Assembly: GCA_900317825.1 (NCBI GenBank)
Contig: ONIH01000011.1
Span: 1-48,470 of the forward strand
Source: an uncultured Lachnospiraceae bacterium
Lineage (GTDB): Bacteria; Bacillota; Clostridia; Lachnospirales; Lachnospiraceae
DNA: 48,470 nt
Direction of reading: 5' to 3'
The translations under genes and the position numbers were made by a program. Below are positions 1-8,900 of this stretch, piece after piece; the stretch's first letter is position 1, and every line of letters begins with the position of its first letter. The notes beneath the pieces are model-generated. The model did not search any database and had not been told where the DNA came from. It worked only from the letters and a program-made list of their open reading frames with translations.

Positions 1-1
1 G

Positions 2-832
2 ATCGATAAAGAGGTCGCTCAGTTCAGGAAGGACTTAGGGATCAAGGGAGAGCAGAAGCAGGCGAAGACAGACTTCCACGAGGATCTGAACAAATACTCT
101 GGCATAAAGCACGTGATCGGCGTGGTAAGCGGCAAGGGTGGCGTAGGAAAGAGCTTTGTGACCGGACAGCTCGCATCTATGATGGTGCGCGCCGGATACA
201 AGGTCGGCATTCTCGACGCCGATATCACTGGCCCATCCATCCCGAAGATGTACGGCGTCCATGGGCCGGCCTACGGCGATGATAAGGGCTCGTACCCTAT
301 AGAAGCAGCTGACGGCACAAAGATCATGTCGATCAACCTGCTATTAGATGATGAGGAAGCTCCGGTTATCTGGAGAGGACCTGTCATCGCGAATGCTGTA
401 AAGCAGTTCTGGACAGATGTGGTCTGGGGCGATCTGGACTACCTGTTTGTGGATATGCCGCCAGGCACAGGAGACGTGCCGCTTACGGTCTTCCAGTCAC
501 TTCCTGTAGATGGAGTCGTGATCGTTACGAGCCCTCAGGATCTGGTCAGCCTGATCGTAAAGAAGGCTTACAACATGGCATCCATGATGCACATTCCGGT
601 TCTGGGCATCGTAGAGAACTACAGTTACATGAAGTGTCCACATTGCGGCGAGAAGCTGTCTGTATTTGGCGAGAGCCATATAGACGAGGTGGCATCATCA
701 CTCGGTCTACCTGTACTGGGACGCCTTCCTATCGATCCTGAATACGCCAGGAAAGAGGACCAGGGAAAGTGCTATGAGATAGAAGCACCATTTGAGCCTA
801 TCACCCGGCGAATGCTTGAGGCACTTAGATAA
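2..832 (+). CDS. Mrp/NBP35-family Fe-S cluster carrier ATPase (5' end outside window)
   Basis: P-loop ATPase of the Mrp/ApbC/NBP35 group, which binds and hands over iron-sulfur clusters in the cytoplasm. The reading frame is open from base 2, so the true start lies upstream; a GTG at 113 is only an internal valine. The visible protein has the deviant Walker A GKGGVGKS just after the window start, the family motif DADITGPSIPKMYG, the Walker B-like region DYLFVDMPPGTGD, and near the C-terminus the pair KCPHC, the CxxC used for cluster binding at the dimer interface. The family assignment is firm. The N-terminal part, which in some Clostridia carries extra cysteines, cannot be seen. A strong terminator follows directly, so this gene ends its transcription unit. 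Confidence 0.93.
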   Translation: MDKEVAQFRKDLGIKGEQKQAKTDFHEDLNKYSGIKHVIGVVSGKGGVGKSFVTGQLASMMVRAGYKVGILDADITGPSIPKMYGVHGPAYGDDKGSYPIEAADGTKIMSINLLLDDEEAPVIWRGPVIANAVKQFWTDVVWGDLDYLFVDMPPGTGDVPLTVFQSLPVDGVVIVTSPQDLVSLIVKKAYNMASMMHIPVLGIVENYSYMKCPHCGEKLSVFGESHIDEVASSLGLPVLGRLPIDPEYARKEDQGKCYEIEAPFEPITRRMLEALR

Positions 833-851
833 GTGACACCAGTCAGATATT

Positions 852-880
852 AAAACAGTCCATCAGGGGCTGTTTTTTTT
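852..880 (+). terminator. Intrinsic terminator after mrp
   Basis: Arms 852-861 and 867-876 form a 10-bp stem with one G-U pair around a 5-nt loop, running into eight T residues (873-880). It separates the Mrp gene from the surface operon. Confidence 0.9.
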
Positions 881-979
881 ATTCAGAGAAAAAAATTTTT
901 TTCATAAGCGGCAATTCATGTGGGTAGGTGAGGAAAAAAGACACCTCCTGAAGTTTATAAAAAATTTATACTCGGCATT

Positions 980-1017
980 AAGTCATATTTTTTACATAAA
1001 AAGTCACATTTTATAAT
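980..1017 (+). promoter_or_regulatory. Promoter of the surface operon with phased direct repeats
   Basis: A TATAAT -10 hexamer sits at 1012-1017. Two near-identical boxes, AAGTCATATTTT at 980 and AAGTCACATTTT at 1001, start 21 bp apart, two helical turns, and occupy the -35 region. No good -35 hexamer is present, so an activator bound to the repeats is likely. Expected transcription start is near 1024, which leaves a leader of about 200 nt. The boxes and their spacing are seen directly; the activator is inferred. Confidence 0.55.
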
Positions 1018-1100
1018 GCATGGTTTGTGGCGAAACTGTGTCCAGAATCTAAACTCAAATTTATAAATCTTTAATCTGCTGTTAATTGAATTCTATTTTT

Positions 1101-1219
1101 GAGGGGAGTATCATTTAGGGCACAGCACAGCTGATCATTCAGAGGTGCAGGGGACGCGTCTATTAGTAGATCATCAACAGCCGGTTTTATCAGACCGGCA
1201 TCAGGTATTGAAAGGGGGT
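1101..1219 (+). promoter_or_regulatory. Candidate structured leader RNA, class not recognised
   Basis: The 345 bases between the Mrp gene and the first pilin-like gene contain no convincing reading frame. The last 120 bases are rich in short helices: GCAC (1120-1123) with GTGC (1145-1148) enclosing CTGA/TCAG (1131-1134/1139-1142), TCTA-TTAG-TAGA (1159-1170), and GCCGGT/ACCGGC (1180-1185/1194-1199). They end at the Shine-Dalgarno sequence AAAGGGGGT. This arrangement suits control of ribosome access. I could not match it to a c-di-GMP or other known riboswitch consensus. Confidence 0.4.
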
Positions 1220-1225
1220 TTTTCA

Positions 1226-1408
1226 ATGCAGGATATACTCAAAGAATACGGTCCGGCTATTATCACTGTAGTAGCCATTCTGGCACTCATAGCGCTTGTC
1301 ACAGCTCTTATCGGAAGTGATGCGGAGAGCCCGATAGGCAAGGCTTTTATGGGGCTTATTGACGGATTTTTCAAGAACGCGCAGCAGGCGATCCCGAATC
1401 ATCAGTGA
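1226..1408 (+). CDS. Flp-pilin-like small membrane protein (EYG family, copy 1)
   Basis: A 60-residue protein, first gene of the surface operon. The start is set by the ribosome site AAAGGGGG at 1211-1218; in-frame codons further upstream lie inside the structured leader. Residues 7-9 are EYG and residues 10-31 are continuously hydrophobic (PAIITVVAILALIALVTALIG). This matches the mature N-terminus of Flp/type IVb pilins, where Glu5-Tyr6 precede the hydrophobic core, but the usual basic leader and cleavage glycine are missing. The tail (GKAFMGLIDGFFKNAQQAI) looks amphipathic. The next gene, a Tad-type ATPase, begins 10 bp later. A structural subunit is the best inference; a regulatory membrane peptide is possible. 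Confidence 0.75.
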   Translation: MQDILKEYGPAIITVVAILALIALVTALIGSDAESPIGKAFMGLIDGFFKNAQQAIPNHQ

Positions 1409-1418
1409 GGCATGAAGT

Positions 1419-2744
1419 ATGGCAGAACAGAAGGGAAAAGTTGAGATAAGCCCTGAGTTCTTCGGCCCGCTCTATCAGTTTATTCAGAACGAAGCCATCA
1501 CTGATATAGACTTTGACGGGAGAAGACTCTGGCTGTCGGATACCAGAAACCAGCGGTATCCGGCGCAGATCCAGCTGCCTGATGAGTTTGTCACTGCCTT
1601 TACGAAGAGAGTGGCGAACTGTGTCAGTAAGCAGTTCCACAAGCAGTCACCGGTCCTCGAAGCAGAGACAGATACTCTGCGTATCACTATAGTGCATGAG
1701 TCTGCCGCGATCACCGGGAGAGCCATCTGTATCAGAAAGTCCATGCCATTTTCCAGACTTTCGAGGAACGGAATGGTGCGAGACGGGTATCTGTCGGATT
1801 CGATGATAAATCTGCTGATAAACTGTGTTCATGCCAGGATGAACATGGTCTTCTGCGGAGAACCGGGAGTCGGCAAGACTGAGTGCGCGAAGTATTTTTC
1901 GTCTTATATACCGTCGTCCCAGCGAGTCATCACGATAGAGGATAACCCGGAGTGGCATTACAGCATGCTGAATCCAGGAGCCGATTCGGTGGAGCTTCGG
2001 ATAAATCCGGTCATGGATTACACGAAGGCGATAAAGACCTGTCTCAGGTTAAATCCGAAGTGGATGATGCTTTCAGAGGCCAGGAGCAAAGAAGTCGTAT
2101 ACCTGCTGGAAGGCTTTTCGACAGGTGTCCGTGGTATGACGACACTTCACACCGATGATGTGAGAAAAGTGCCAGACCGTATGATGAACATGGCAGGAAA
2201 TCTAAGGTCAGAGAACAGGCTTGAAAATGACATCTACAGTTTCATCGATGCAGCAGTCCTGATCAGAAGGAAGCTGAAAAAAAGGGAGAACGGCGCTTTT
2301 GACCTGATCAGATATGTGGACCAGATAGGATTTTTTTACAGGGCGAACAGAGAAAACGGCTGTGTGCTCGTCTTAGACCAGGGTGAGCCGACGGGAAATG
2401 CTTTCCCGGACGCGATCATGAAGAAGTTCGAGGAAGCGCACATAGCAGACCCGTATTTTTACGAGGAAGAGCAGGAGGAGCACAGAGAAACAGAGGAGGA
2501 CAAACATGTGGAGGAGGCAGAAGAAGAGAATGAGCCATTAAAGGAATACGTGTTTACGAGGGATAAACAGCTGATGGCTGTCGCTGAGGAGAGAGCCGTG
2601 TACAGGACAGATCCGGTACAGGAAGAAGAGCAGAGGGCAGCTTATGTGGCGGGGATCCTTACAGACATGGAGGATGAGTTCATAAAGAAAAAAAGAAAGG
2701 GGATGACGTTTATTGGCAAGAAACAGAAGGCAGCTTTCAGATGA
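1419..2744 (+). CDS. CpaF/TadA-type secretion ATPase
   Basis: Cytoplasmic hexameric ATPase expected to power pilus assembly. The 441-residue protein has the type II/IV secretion NTPase layout: an N-terminal domain (residues 1-120), Walker A GEPGVGKT (147-154), the Asp-box-like IEDNPEWH (173-180), a Walker B-like segment WMMLSEAR (215-222) where typical CpaF proteins have a Gly-Glu, and the His box GMTTLHTDD (239-247). Residues 360-420 are a strongly acidic tail (EEEQEEHRETEEDKHVEEA) not usual for the family. The downstream platform gene overlaps its 3' end by 32 bp. No prepilin peptidase is encoded nearby. Confidence 0.88.
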   Translation: MAEQKGKVEISPEFFGPLYQFIQNEAITDIDFDGRRLWLSDTRNQRYPAQIQLPDEFVTAFTKRVANCVSKQFHKQSPVLEAETDTLRITIVHESAAITGRAICIRKSMPFSRLSRNGMVRDGYLSDSMINLLINCVHARMNMVFCGEPGVGKTECAKYFSSYIPSSQRVITIEDNPEWHYSMLNPGADSVELRINPVMDYTKAIKTCLRLNPKWMMLSEARSKEVVYLLEGFSTGVRGMTTLHTDDVRKVPDRMMNMAGNLRSENRLENDIYSFIDAAVLIRRKLKKRENGAFDLIRYVDQIGFFYRANRENGCVLVLDQGEPTGNAFPDAIMKKFEEAHIADPYFYEEEQEEHRETEEDKHVEEAEEENEPLKEYVFTRDKQLMAVAEERAVYRTDPVQEEEQRAAYVAGILTDMEDEFIKKKRKGMTFIGKKQKAAFR

Positions 2745-4062
2745 GCTGTCGACCTACGGCTATGTGTTCTCGCTGAAGAAAGCAGTCGTCAGGTACGCGC
2801 TCGTCATAGCCGGGCTCTTTATTCTGGGGAGATTTTTCGGACTTCATCTGATACCGCAGATCGTACTTTTTGTGGCGGGAATGATAGTTTTTCCGCTGCT
2901 TCTAAGAAACACTTACAGAAACAGATATTACCAGCAGAAATTCTCAGATTTAAATATCTACATGGAGCAGTTCCTCTACTCTTTTATGAAGAGCAGAAAG
3001 GTGCTTACCACTCTTGAAGATACATACGACCTCTTCGAAGAAGGAGACATGAAGAAGACTATCGGTAAAGCCATCGATCATATAAAGAACACTTATAACG
3101 AGTCTGACTTCGAAGAGAAAGCTCTGAAGATAATAGAAAAGAATTATCCTTATGAGGGACTTACGGTAATGCACAGGTTCGCGCTTAGGACTGAGGCACT
3201 TGGCGGAGAGTACGGCGAGTCGATAGAGCTGCTTCTCGAGTCGAGAAGGATGTGGGCTGACAGGATCTATTCGCTGCAGCAGGAAAAGAAGACAAAGCGC
3301 AGGGAGATAGTCCTTTCGATAGCCACTTCACTTCTGCTCTGCTCGATGATCTACTATATGTCTGGCAGACTGAATCTGGATGTGTCAGCAAATCCGCTTG
3401 CGCAGATCATTACTGTCGTAGTCCTGACCCTCGACCTTCTGATCTACTACAGGGCAGATTCGAAACTGACTGCCGGTTATCTGGCAACAGAAAAGAATCT
3501 GGAGAAAGAGCATTTAAAGCAGTACGAGAGATACCAGAAGTACGGAAAAGGACCATTGTCAGCTCTTGGAAAGCGGACTGCCCGGAAGAATATACAGGAA
3601 TATATCAAAGCCTGTTTCCCGGAATGGCTGATGCAGATGTCACTCCTGATGCAGGCAGAAAATGTCCAGGTAGCTATTTTTAAATCGTATGATGAGGCAC
3701 CTGCGATACTGAAGCCGGCACTTAAGGAAATGATAGGCAGACTGCGCCTTGACCCGAATGACAAAAAGGCATATACGGATTTTCTCTCAGAATTCACGCT
3801 GCCCGAGGTACGCAGTACGATGAAAATGCTCTATTCGATCTCCGAAGGGAAAGGCGGCGAAGCCAGAGAGCAGATAGCTGATATCATCAGGAGAAACCAG
3901 GAGATGAGCGACAAGGCGAAAAGGCAGCAGAATTCTGACTCACTGGCCGGGATGTATGCGCTTTTCCTGGCGCCGCAGCTGACAGGCGGGCTTAAACTCA
4001 TCTGTGACATGGTGCTGCTTTTCGCGGTCTACATGGGAAATATGTCAGGTGGAGTAGTATAG
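2713..4062 (+). CDS. TadB/TadC-like membrane platform protein
   Basis: A 449-residue polytopic protein, the likely inner-membrane platform (GspF/T2SF type) of the Tad-like apparatus. A TTG start at 2713, inside the preceding gene, is supported by AAAGGGGA at 2696-2703. Hydrophobic segments lie at about residues 25-62, 200-217, 225-245 and at the C-terminus (430-445). Two long cytoplasmic blocks separate them, as expected for a TadB-TadC style layout in one chain. No catalytic motif is expected in this family. Position directly after the ATPase, and ahead of the minor subunits, supports the assignment more than the sequence itself does. Confidence 0.75.
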   Translation: MARNRRQLSDELSTYGYVFSLKKAVVRYALVIAGLFILGRFFGLHLIPQIVLFVAGMIVFPLLLRNTYRNRYYQQKFSDLNIYMEQFLYSFMKSRKVLTTLEDTYDLFEEGDMKKTIGKAIDHIKNTYNESDFEEKALKIIEKNYPYEGLTVMHRFALRTEALGGEYGESIELLLESRRMWADRIYSLQQEKKTKRREIVLSIATSLLLCSMIYYMSGRLNLDVSANPLAQIITVVVLTLDLLIYYRADSKLTAGYLATEKNLEKEHLKQYERYQKYGKGPLSALGKRTARKNIQEYIKACFPEWLMQMSLLMQAENVQVAIFKSYDEAPAILKPALKEMIGRLRLDPNDKKAYTDFLSEFTLPEVRSTMKMLYSISEGKGGEAREQIADIIRRNQEMSDKAKRQQNSDSLAGMYALFLAPQLTGGLKLICDMVLLFAVYMGNMSGGVV

Positions 4063-4071
4063 GAGGCTGGT

Positions 4072-4422
4072 ATGGAGACAGTATTTAAATCATTTGCGGG
4101 ACTCTTTTTCTTTATGCTTCTGACATGCATGGGTGTAAGCCTTATCGCTTCATCTATTCAGGCGGCAAATGCGAACCGCGCGCTTTTAGGATATGTGGAG
4201 AGAATAGAAAACTCAAACTATTCGGATAGAGTAATAGATGCATGTAAGGACGATGCCAAAAAGCAGTTCGGTGACGGCAGGGACAGTACACTTGAAGTCG
4301 TAAAGGCAGTACAGAATGGGAAGAGGCAGGTGGCTTATGCCAGGGCGACACTGCACTACAGTTTCAGGATCCCTGTCATAGGATACGGGACTACCCATTC
4401 GGTATCGTCGGTCATGACATGA
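4072..4422 (+). CDS. TadE-like minor pilus subunit
   Basis: A 116-residue protein with one N-terminal hydrophobic segment (residues 9-31) and a small extracytoplasmic domain (CKDDAKKQFGDGRDSTLEVV and following). The N-terminus METVFKSFAG keeps the spacing of the EYG family but lacks the E-Y-G residues themselves. The start has a ribosome site AGGAGG 4 bases upstream of the GGT ATG context. It sits between the platform and two micro-genes. A pseudopilin role is inferred from size, topology and neighbours; no named family is recognised. Confidence 0.6.
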   Translation: METVFKSFAGLFFFMLLTCMGVSLIASSIQAANANRALLGYVERIENSNYSDRVIDACKDDAKKQFGDGRDSTLEVVKAVQNGKRQVAYARATLHYSFRIPVIGYGTTHSVSSVMT

Positions 4423-4432
4423 GGAGATTTTT

Positions 4433-4540
4433 ATGAGAGAGATCATTTCAGACTACGGGGAGGCATTTCTCTATCTGGTCACAGGACTTATGTTTACAGG
4501 ATTATTTGCGGTGGTACTCAATGCCATAACACAGGCTTAG
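4433..4540 (+). CDS. Micro-pilin-like peptide (EYG family, copy 2; DYG variant)
   Basis: A 35-residue open frame with its own ribosome site GAGGAG at 4421-4426 and ATG at 4433. The sequence MREIISDYG puts D-Y-G at residues 7-9, followed by a hydrophobic run (FLYLVTGLMFTGLFAVVLNA). It is little more than a transmembrane helix with a six-residue N-terminal cap. The positional match with its neighbours and the tidy ribosome site argue that it is translated. Function unknown; a membrane subunit of the pilus machine is inferred. Confidence 0.7.
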   Translation: MREIISDYGEAFLYLVTGLMFTGLFAVVLNAITQA

Positions 4541-4553
4541 ACGGGAGCAGCAT

Positions 4554-4700
4554 ATGCATGAACTGATGAAAGAATACGGAGAGATCATAGCAGGGGCGGT
4601 CATTACGGTATCAGCCATAGGGATTTTTGTGGCTGTGCTTTTAAGTCATGACGGTGCTCTGCCGGGTCTTGTCAGGTCATATTGCGGCTACCTGCTGTGA
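4554..4700 (+). CDS. Micro-pilin-like peptide (EYG family, copy 3)
   Basis: A 48-residue frame starting at ATG 4554 behind GGGAG (4543-4547). MHELMKEYG again places E-Y-G at residues 7-9, followed by a hydrophobic helix (IIAGAVITVSAIGIFVAVLL) and a short polar tail with one cysteine (SYCGYLL). Stop at 4698-4700 is followed immediately by AAGGAGG for the next gene. Function is inferred from the family pattern only. Confidence 0.7.
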   Translation: MHELMKEYGEIIAGAVITVSAIGIFVAVLLSHDGALPGLVRSYCGYLL

Positions 4701-4710
4701 AAGGAGGAAA

Positions 4711-5244
4711 ATGCAGGCACTGATCAGAGAATACGGACATTCGATAATCACCTGGACGGTATTTGCTGCGATCGTAGCACTTATATTTGCCGGACTTTCC
4801 TTCTTTTCTTCAGCAGGTCTTATGACAGATACCATGGACAGAGGGCTTATAAGGGCAGAGGCAGAGACCGGAGAAAAAGAGCTTCAGAAAAAGCTGGATG
4901 TAAAGGCTGATAATATAGCAATGGCAGGCGATACTTATATCGGTATCAGACAGAAACTCTATTATGAAAAAAATGGAGATGACAGCTTGATAAAGCTGAA
5001 AAACGGAAAGGCAGAGCGGATACATATCAATGCTGTCTATATGCTTAGAGGTAAAGAAGAATATAGCAACGGCTATGAAGTGACTGACCAGGTCGTACAT
5101 GAAGATATGGATGGAAATGATTCATTTATGGAGTTTACGATGTCGGGATGCTACAGGATTACTCTGTCGGTCACGGATTCAGAGTCTGTAGTCAGTAATT
5201 ATCAGCTATTTATCCACGCAGGGAAGAGGAGGATAAAAGGATGA
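4711..5244 (+). CDS. Minor pilus subunit with EYG N-terminus (copy 4)
   Basis: A 177-residue protein. The start at 4711 is fixed by AAGGAGGAAA directly upstream; longer frames reach back into the preceding gene without a ribosome site. It opens MQALIREYG, again E-Y-G at residues 7-9, with a hydrophobic stretch to about residue 35. A soluble domain follows (about 40-177) that contains a sequence reading MSGCYRITLSVTDSES, reminiscent of an Ig-like or PKD-type beta fold. This is the only EYG member with a large globular part, so it may be a tip or minor subunit. Overlaps the next gene by 4 bp. Confidence 0.7.
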   Translation: MQALIREYGHSIITWTVFAAIVALIFAGLSFFSSAGLMTDTMDRGLIRAEAETGEKELQKKLDVKADNIAMAGDTYIGIRQKLYYEKNGDDSLIKLKNGKAERIHINAVYMLRGKEEYSNGYEVTDQVVHEDMDGNDSFMEFTMSGCYRITLSVTDSESVVSNYQLFIHAGKRRIKG

Positions 5245-5900
5245 AGCATCTGATGATAGCCCTGATAAGCGCGGTGACGACCATACTCATAGTGATAATT
5301 CTGATGAGCGTACATTCTAAGGACTTACGCCAGACAGAGCTTGAGAGAGCACTAAAAAGCGCGGCAGGCCAGTCACTAGAGAACGCCTGTCTTACACAGA
5401 AGACACAGATAAATGATAATGATGCTCTGGTGGCGGACTTTATCAGCAGTTTCCTCGGCAAGATGAAGACCGGAAGCAGCATGACTTCTGAAGACGGGAA
5501 AGTATATACACAGGAAAAAAGTGATCCAGGACAGAAGCTCGAGATCGAGATACTGGCAGCGGATATATACAGGGGAATAATCTCAGCAAAAGTAAGTGAG
5601 AATTTCACCTATCCGAATGGAAAAAAGGGAAAAGTGACAGCGTCTACTACTCAGATAGTAGAGCGTGAGAGCAGAAGACCATCAGAGTATATCAATTACT
5701 ATATCCCGTGGCAGGTAGCCAGGGCAGCAGGCTTTGATTATGTCGAAGGAGAAGACTTTCTGTATTACCAGAAGAGATACGCAAAGGGAATGACTGTCGA
5801 TACTGACATAGAAGAGCCTGAGCCACAGGGATATACATTTAAAGGATGGAATAGTGAAAAAGAAAACGGAGTCATAAAGTACACAGCTATATACGAATAA
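5241..5900 (+). CDS. Minor pilus subunit with C-terminal InlB-type repeat
   Basis: A 219-residue protein starting at ATG 5241 (AGAGGAGG upstream), overlapping the previous stop by 4 bp. Residues 5-24 are a single membrane anchor. The middle part (30-145) is alpha/beta with no recognised family. The last ~35 residues (PEPQGYTFKGW ... YTAIYE) match the Listeria/Bacteroides InlB B-repeat pattern G-Y-x-F-x-G-W ... A-x-Y, a beta-grasp module typical of Gram-positive surface adhesins. That links the pilus genes to the large adhesin downstream. Start and family context are good; the exact role is inferred. Confidence 0.65.
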   Translation: MKHLMIALISAVTTILIVIILMSVHSKDLRQTELERALKSAAGQSLENACLTQKTQINDNDALVADFISSFLGKMKTGSSMTSEDGKVYTQEKSDPGQKLEIEILAADIYRGIISAKVSENFTYPNGKKGKVTASTTQIVERESRRPSEYINYYIPWQVARAAGFDYVEGEDFLYYQKRYAKGMTVDTDIEEPEPQGYTFKGWNSEKENGVIKYTAIYE

Positions 5901-5910
5901 GGGGACACTT

Positions 5911-8900
5911 ATGCTGACGAAGGGATTTTTTAAAAAGGGAATAGCTCTGGTGCTTGCCCTTGGAATGCTTTTTCCGGGGAATCTGAGTGTGAGCGCAGCT
6001 GAAAAGAAGGGTGAAGCGAGAAACAATGTGACGAAAAAGCACAAAGAAGAGTCTGAAGAGGCTGAGGAGATCATAGAGCCTGAACCTACACCAGAGCCAA
6101 TTAGAGGAGTAGTTCCTGGAAGACTCCTTGCGGCTAATGGCAACGGGCGATTTTCAGAGACTATGAGTTTTTTACTGCCGAAGCTGAGCTGTGAACCCTA
6201 TGAAGATATAGTGAGCTTTTCACTGAAATCGTGGGACACTACCGGAAGAGACAGAAATGACTGGAAGAACGCAGCCATTACTCTTCTGCAGAATGGAAAT
6301 GACTGTACCGTGTCCATGTCGAACCTGCTCGACTATGAGAACTATTCGGTAGTTATCAGATATGAACAGACATATTTTTTTGAGGTGGAAAAGACAGGGA
6401 CCAGGATAGGGGCAGATGGGTCGGTCGAGACTTATACCTACATAGTCATAGAGAGTAAGACCATAACCGGTACTCTTTCCGGTTCTGTCACGACGGAGCA
6501 GGACACTTATATAAGGAATGCGTATGACCTTAAGGAAAAAGTCCACAAATATCCGTCACTTACGCTTGCAGGATATATAGATTGTCAGGGACTCCAGTCA
6601 GATATAGATGGGAAGTCCAGAGGAAGCTGGCTCGTAAGCGGGGATATTTCCCAGGTGTCCATTGCCGGAAATGGCAATACTATCCGGCGGCAGCAGGACG
6701 GATTTATTTTTCATATATATGACGGGGCTTCCCTTACTCTCAGACACGCAACGCTCGAGGCTTATTCTGGAAGTATTATAAAGACGAAAACGGAAGGAGG
6801 AGAATACGAGGTTTCTAATCCTTCAGGCACTGCTGCAGGTTCCGCGATAGAAGTGGGCTTTGACAGCGCATACGATGAACACGATACATCAAGTGGGAAC
6901 CTGTTACTTCAGGACTCTGTAGTCATGGCAAGAAACAGTGCTGTGACAGTCCGTTGCGGAAGCGTGTCAGTGATGAACTCGTTACTCTATGGAATGGGAG
7001 AGAAGGACGAATTTTCATATGCGAATTTTGAAGACTATATCGGAGTAGGCATTCTGACTATGAATTCCGGAAAAGCCCATGCTGATGTAAAAGTCACTGG
7101 AAGCAGTCTGTATGGCAGATACAACGGGATGCTCTTACAGGGAGACGCTTCAGGTGATGTGAGCGGCTGTCGGGCAAGAGGCGACTGTGGAGACGCATTC
7201 GACTTCAGGGCATCCGGAACGCTTGATATAAAAAACTGCCAGATATACGGAGTCAAGGGAATAGATGTATTCGATGATGCGACATATGCAGCAGTCTGGA
7301 AAGCACTGAACGGAAATTCGTTTGACAGAAGTGCCTATTCGGCCATTATCGGAAAAAAGGGAACTGTCACCGTATCTGATACCTCCATGTTCTTAAATAC
7401 CGGAGCATTCAGAGGTGACGCCGAGGCAAACAGCTTTGGAATACAAAACCGCGGGAATCTGATCATAGGAGAAAATGTGAAGATAAGCACTATTCATTCC
7501 GGTGCCTGGAATACTGTGGCTTCTGAGAACAGAGCTTTCTGCTGTGGCATTTATAACGTATCGGTCCTGGAACTGCCTGCGGATATCTATATAAAATCAG
7601 ATGATAATGGAATCTCTGAGAACCGTAATATCGGAGCTATCAGGAATCTGGTATCGATAAAGGGCGGAAGTACTGAATACGCAGCTGCAGTTGAACACGC
7701 TGTGACAGGAAATGGCTATCTCTATGACCTGCTTGATTCAGGAAATAATTCAGTCCTTACACTGAAGGGAGGAATGATAAATGCAGGGGATACCGGAATA
7801 GAAGCGCCATTCGGATCTGTCTATTTAGAACCTGAACTGACGCTTTCAGTATCGGGTAAGCTGTGCGGTATTCTGATCGGGAAAAATGGCCCTGACAATA
7901 TATTTGGAAAAGACGCTGGCGGGGCATATCTTAGTACCGGAGGTGACGGGAAGAATAGCATCCGATCCTCACTTCAGGGAAGTGCCGTGATCATCAGGGA
8001 AAGCGGACAGGCAGAACTTACCGGAAAAGATACAGAGCTTTCGAATGATTCAGGCCCGTGTGGCACAGGAATAAAGAATGGCGGAATGCTTCTGCTTAAA
8101 AACGCAGTCATAAAGGCTCAGAAAGCAGGCATCAGAAATCTGGAGACAGGAAAGACGTACATAGGAGATGAGCTGGACGAAAAAGGCGACAGGGTAAGTA
8201 TTTCTGAAGCCGTGTACGGTATCAGAAATGACGGAGAAGTCTATTACTACAGAAACGTCGTAATAGAGAACTGTCTTAAGGCGGGAGTCTGGCAGAACGG
8301 TATTTTTTATATGCTGCCAGGAGCCAAGGTCTCACCGGAGAACGCAATCTATCTGACGTCTAAGGGTGAGGGAGAAGATGCTGTGAAGTCTACGGTGAGG
8401 ATCCTCTATGAAGAGCAGTATGAGGATCAGCTGGAATCCATAGAGGCTACTTTTAATACAGCAGCAGGTGACAGGGAACCTGGAAGAGTCTTGGCCGAGC
8501 TGTACAGCGCAGATGGAAAGACAGACTACTCAGCTGAGACTTATCGAAAGATAGAGAGTAAAGAAAAGCTCAGGATCAGCGAACTACTTACCGGGTTTTC
8601 ACTGAGCTTTTCAGAGGTTAAAGACCATAAGGCAGCTCTTAGATGTGGACTTGGAAAATACGAAAGAACCGAAGAAAAGAAGGCTGATCTGCAGCCAGAA
8701 GACGGAGAAGCTACAAACGGAAGAACCGGGACTTTAGTGTTATCCTGCCTGCTGCACGGAAAGTATGATGCGGACTTTCCGGTAAGGAGAGAAGAGATAA
8801 AGGCTAAGACGCCTGACAGTACCCCGTTTTATTGGAGAGAACCGACAGAATTCCAGACAGCTCCAGTCACTGAGAAAGATGACAGGTGTCATATATTTTT

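Noticed and set aside
1101-1219. c-di-GMP-I or -II riboswitch upstream of the pilus genes
   Set aside because: GGGGACGCG and a GC-rich hairpin are suggestive, but the conserved core blocks of either class could not be lined up. Kept as an unclassified leader.
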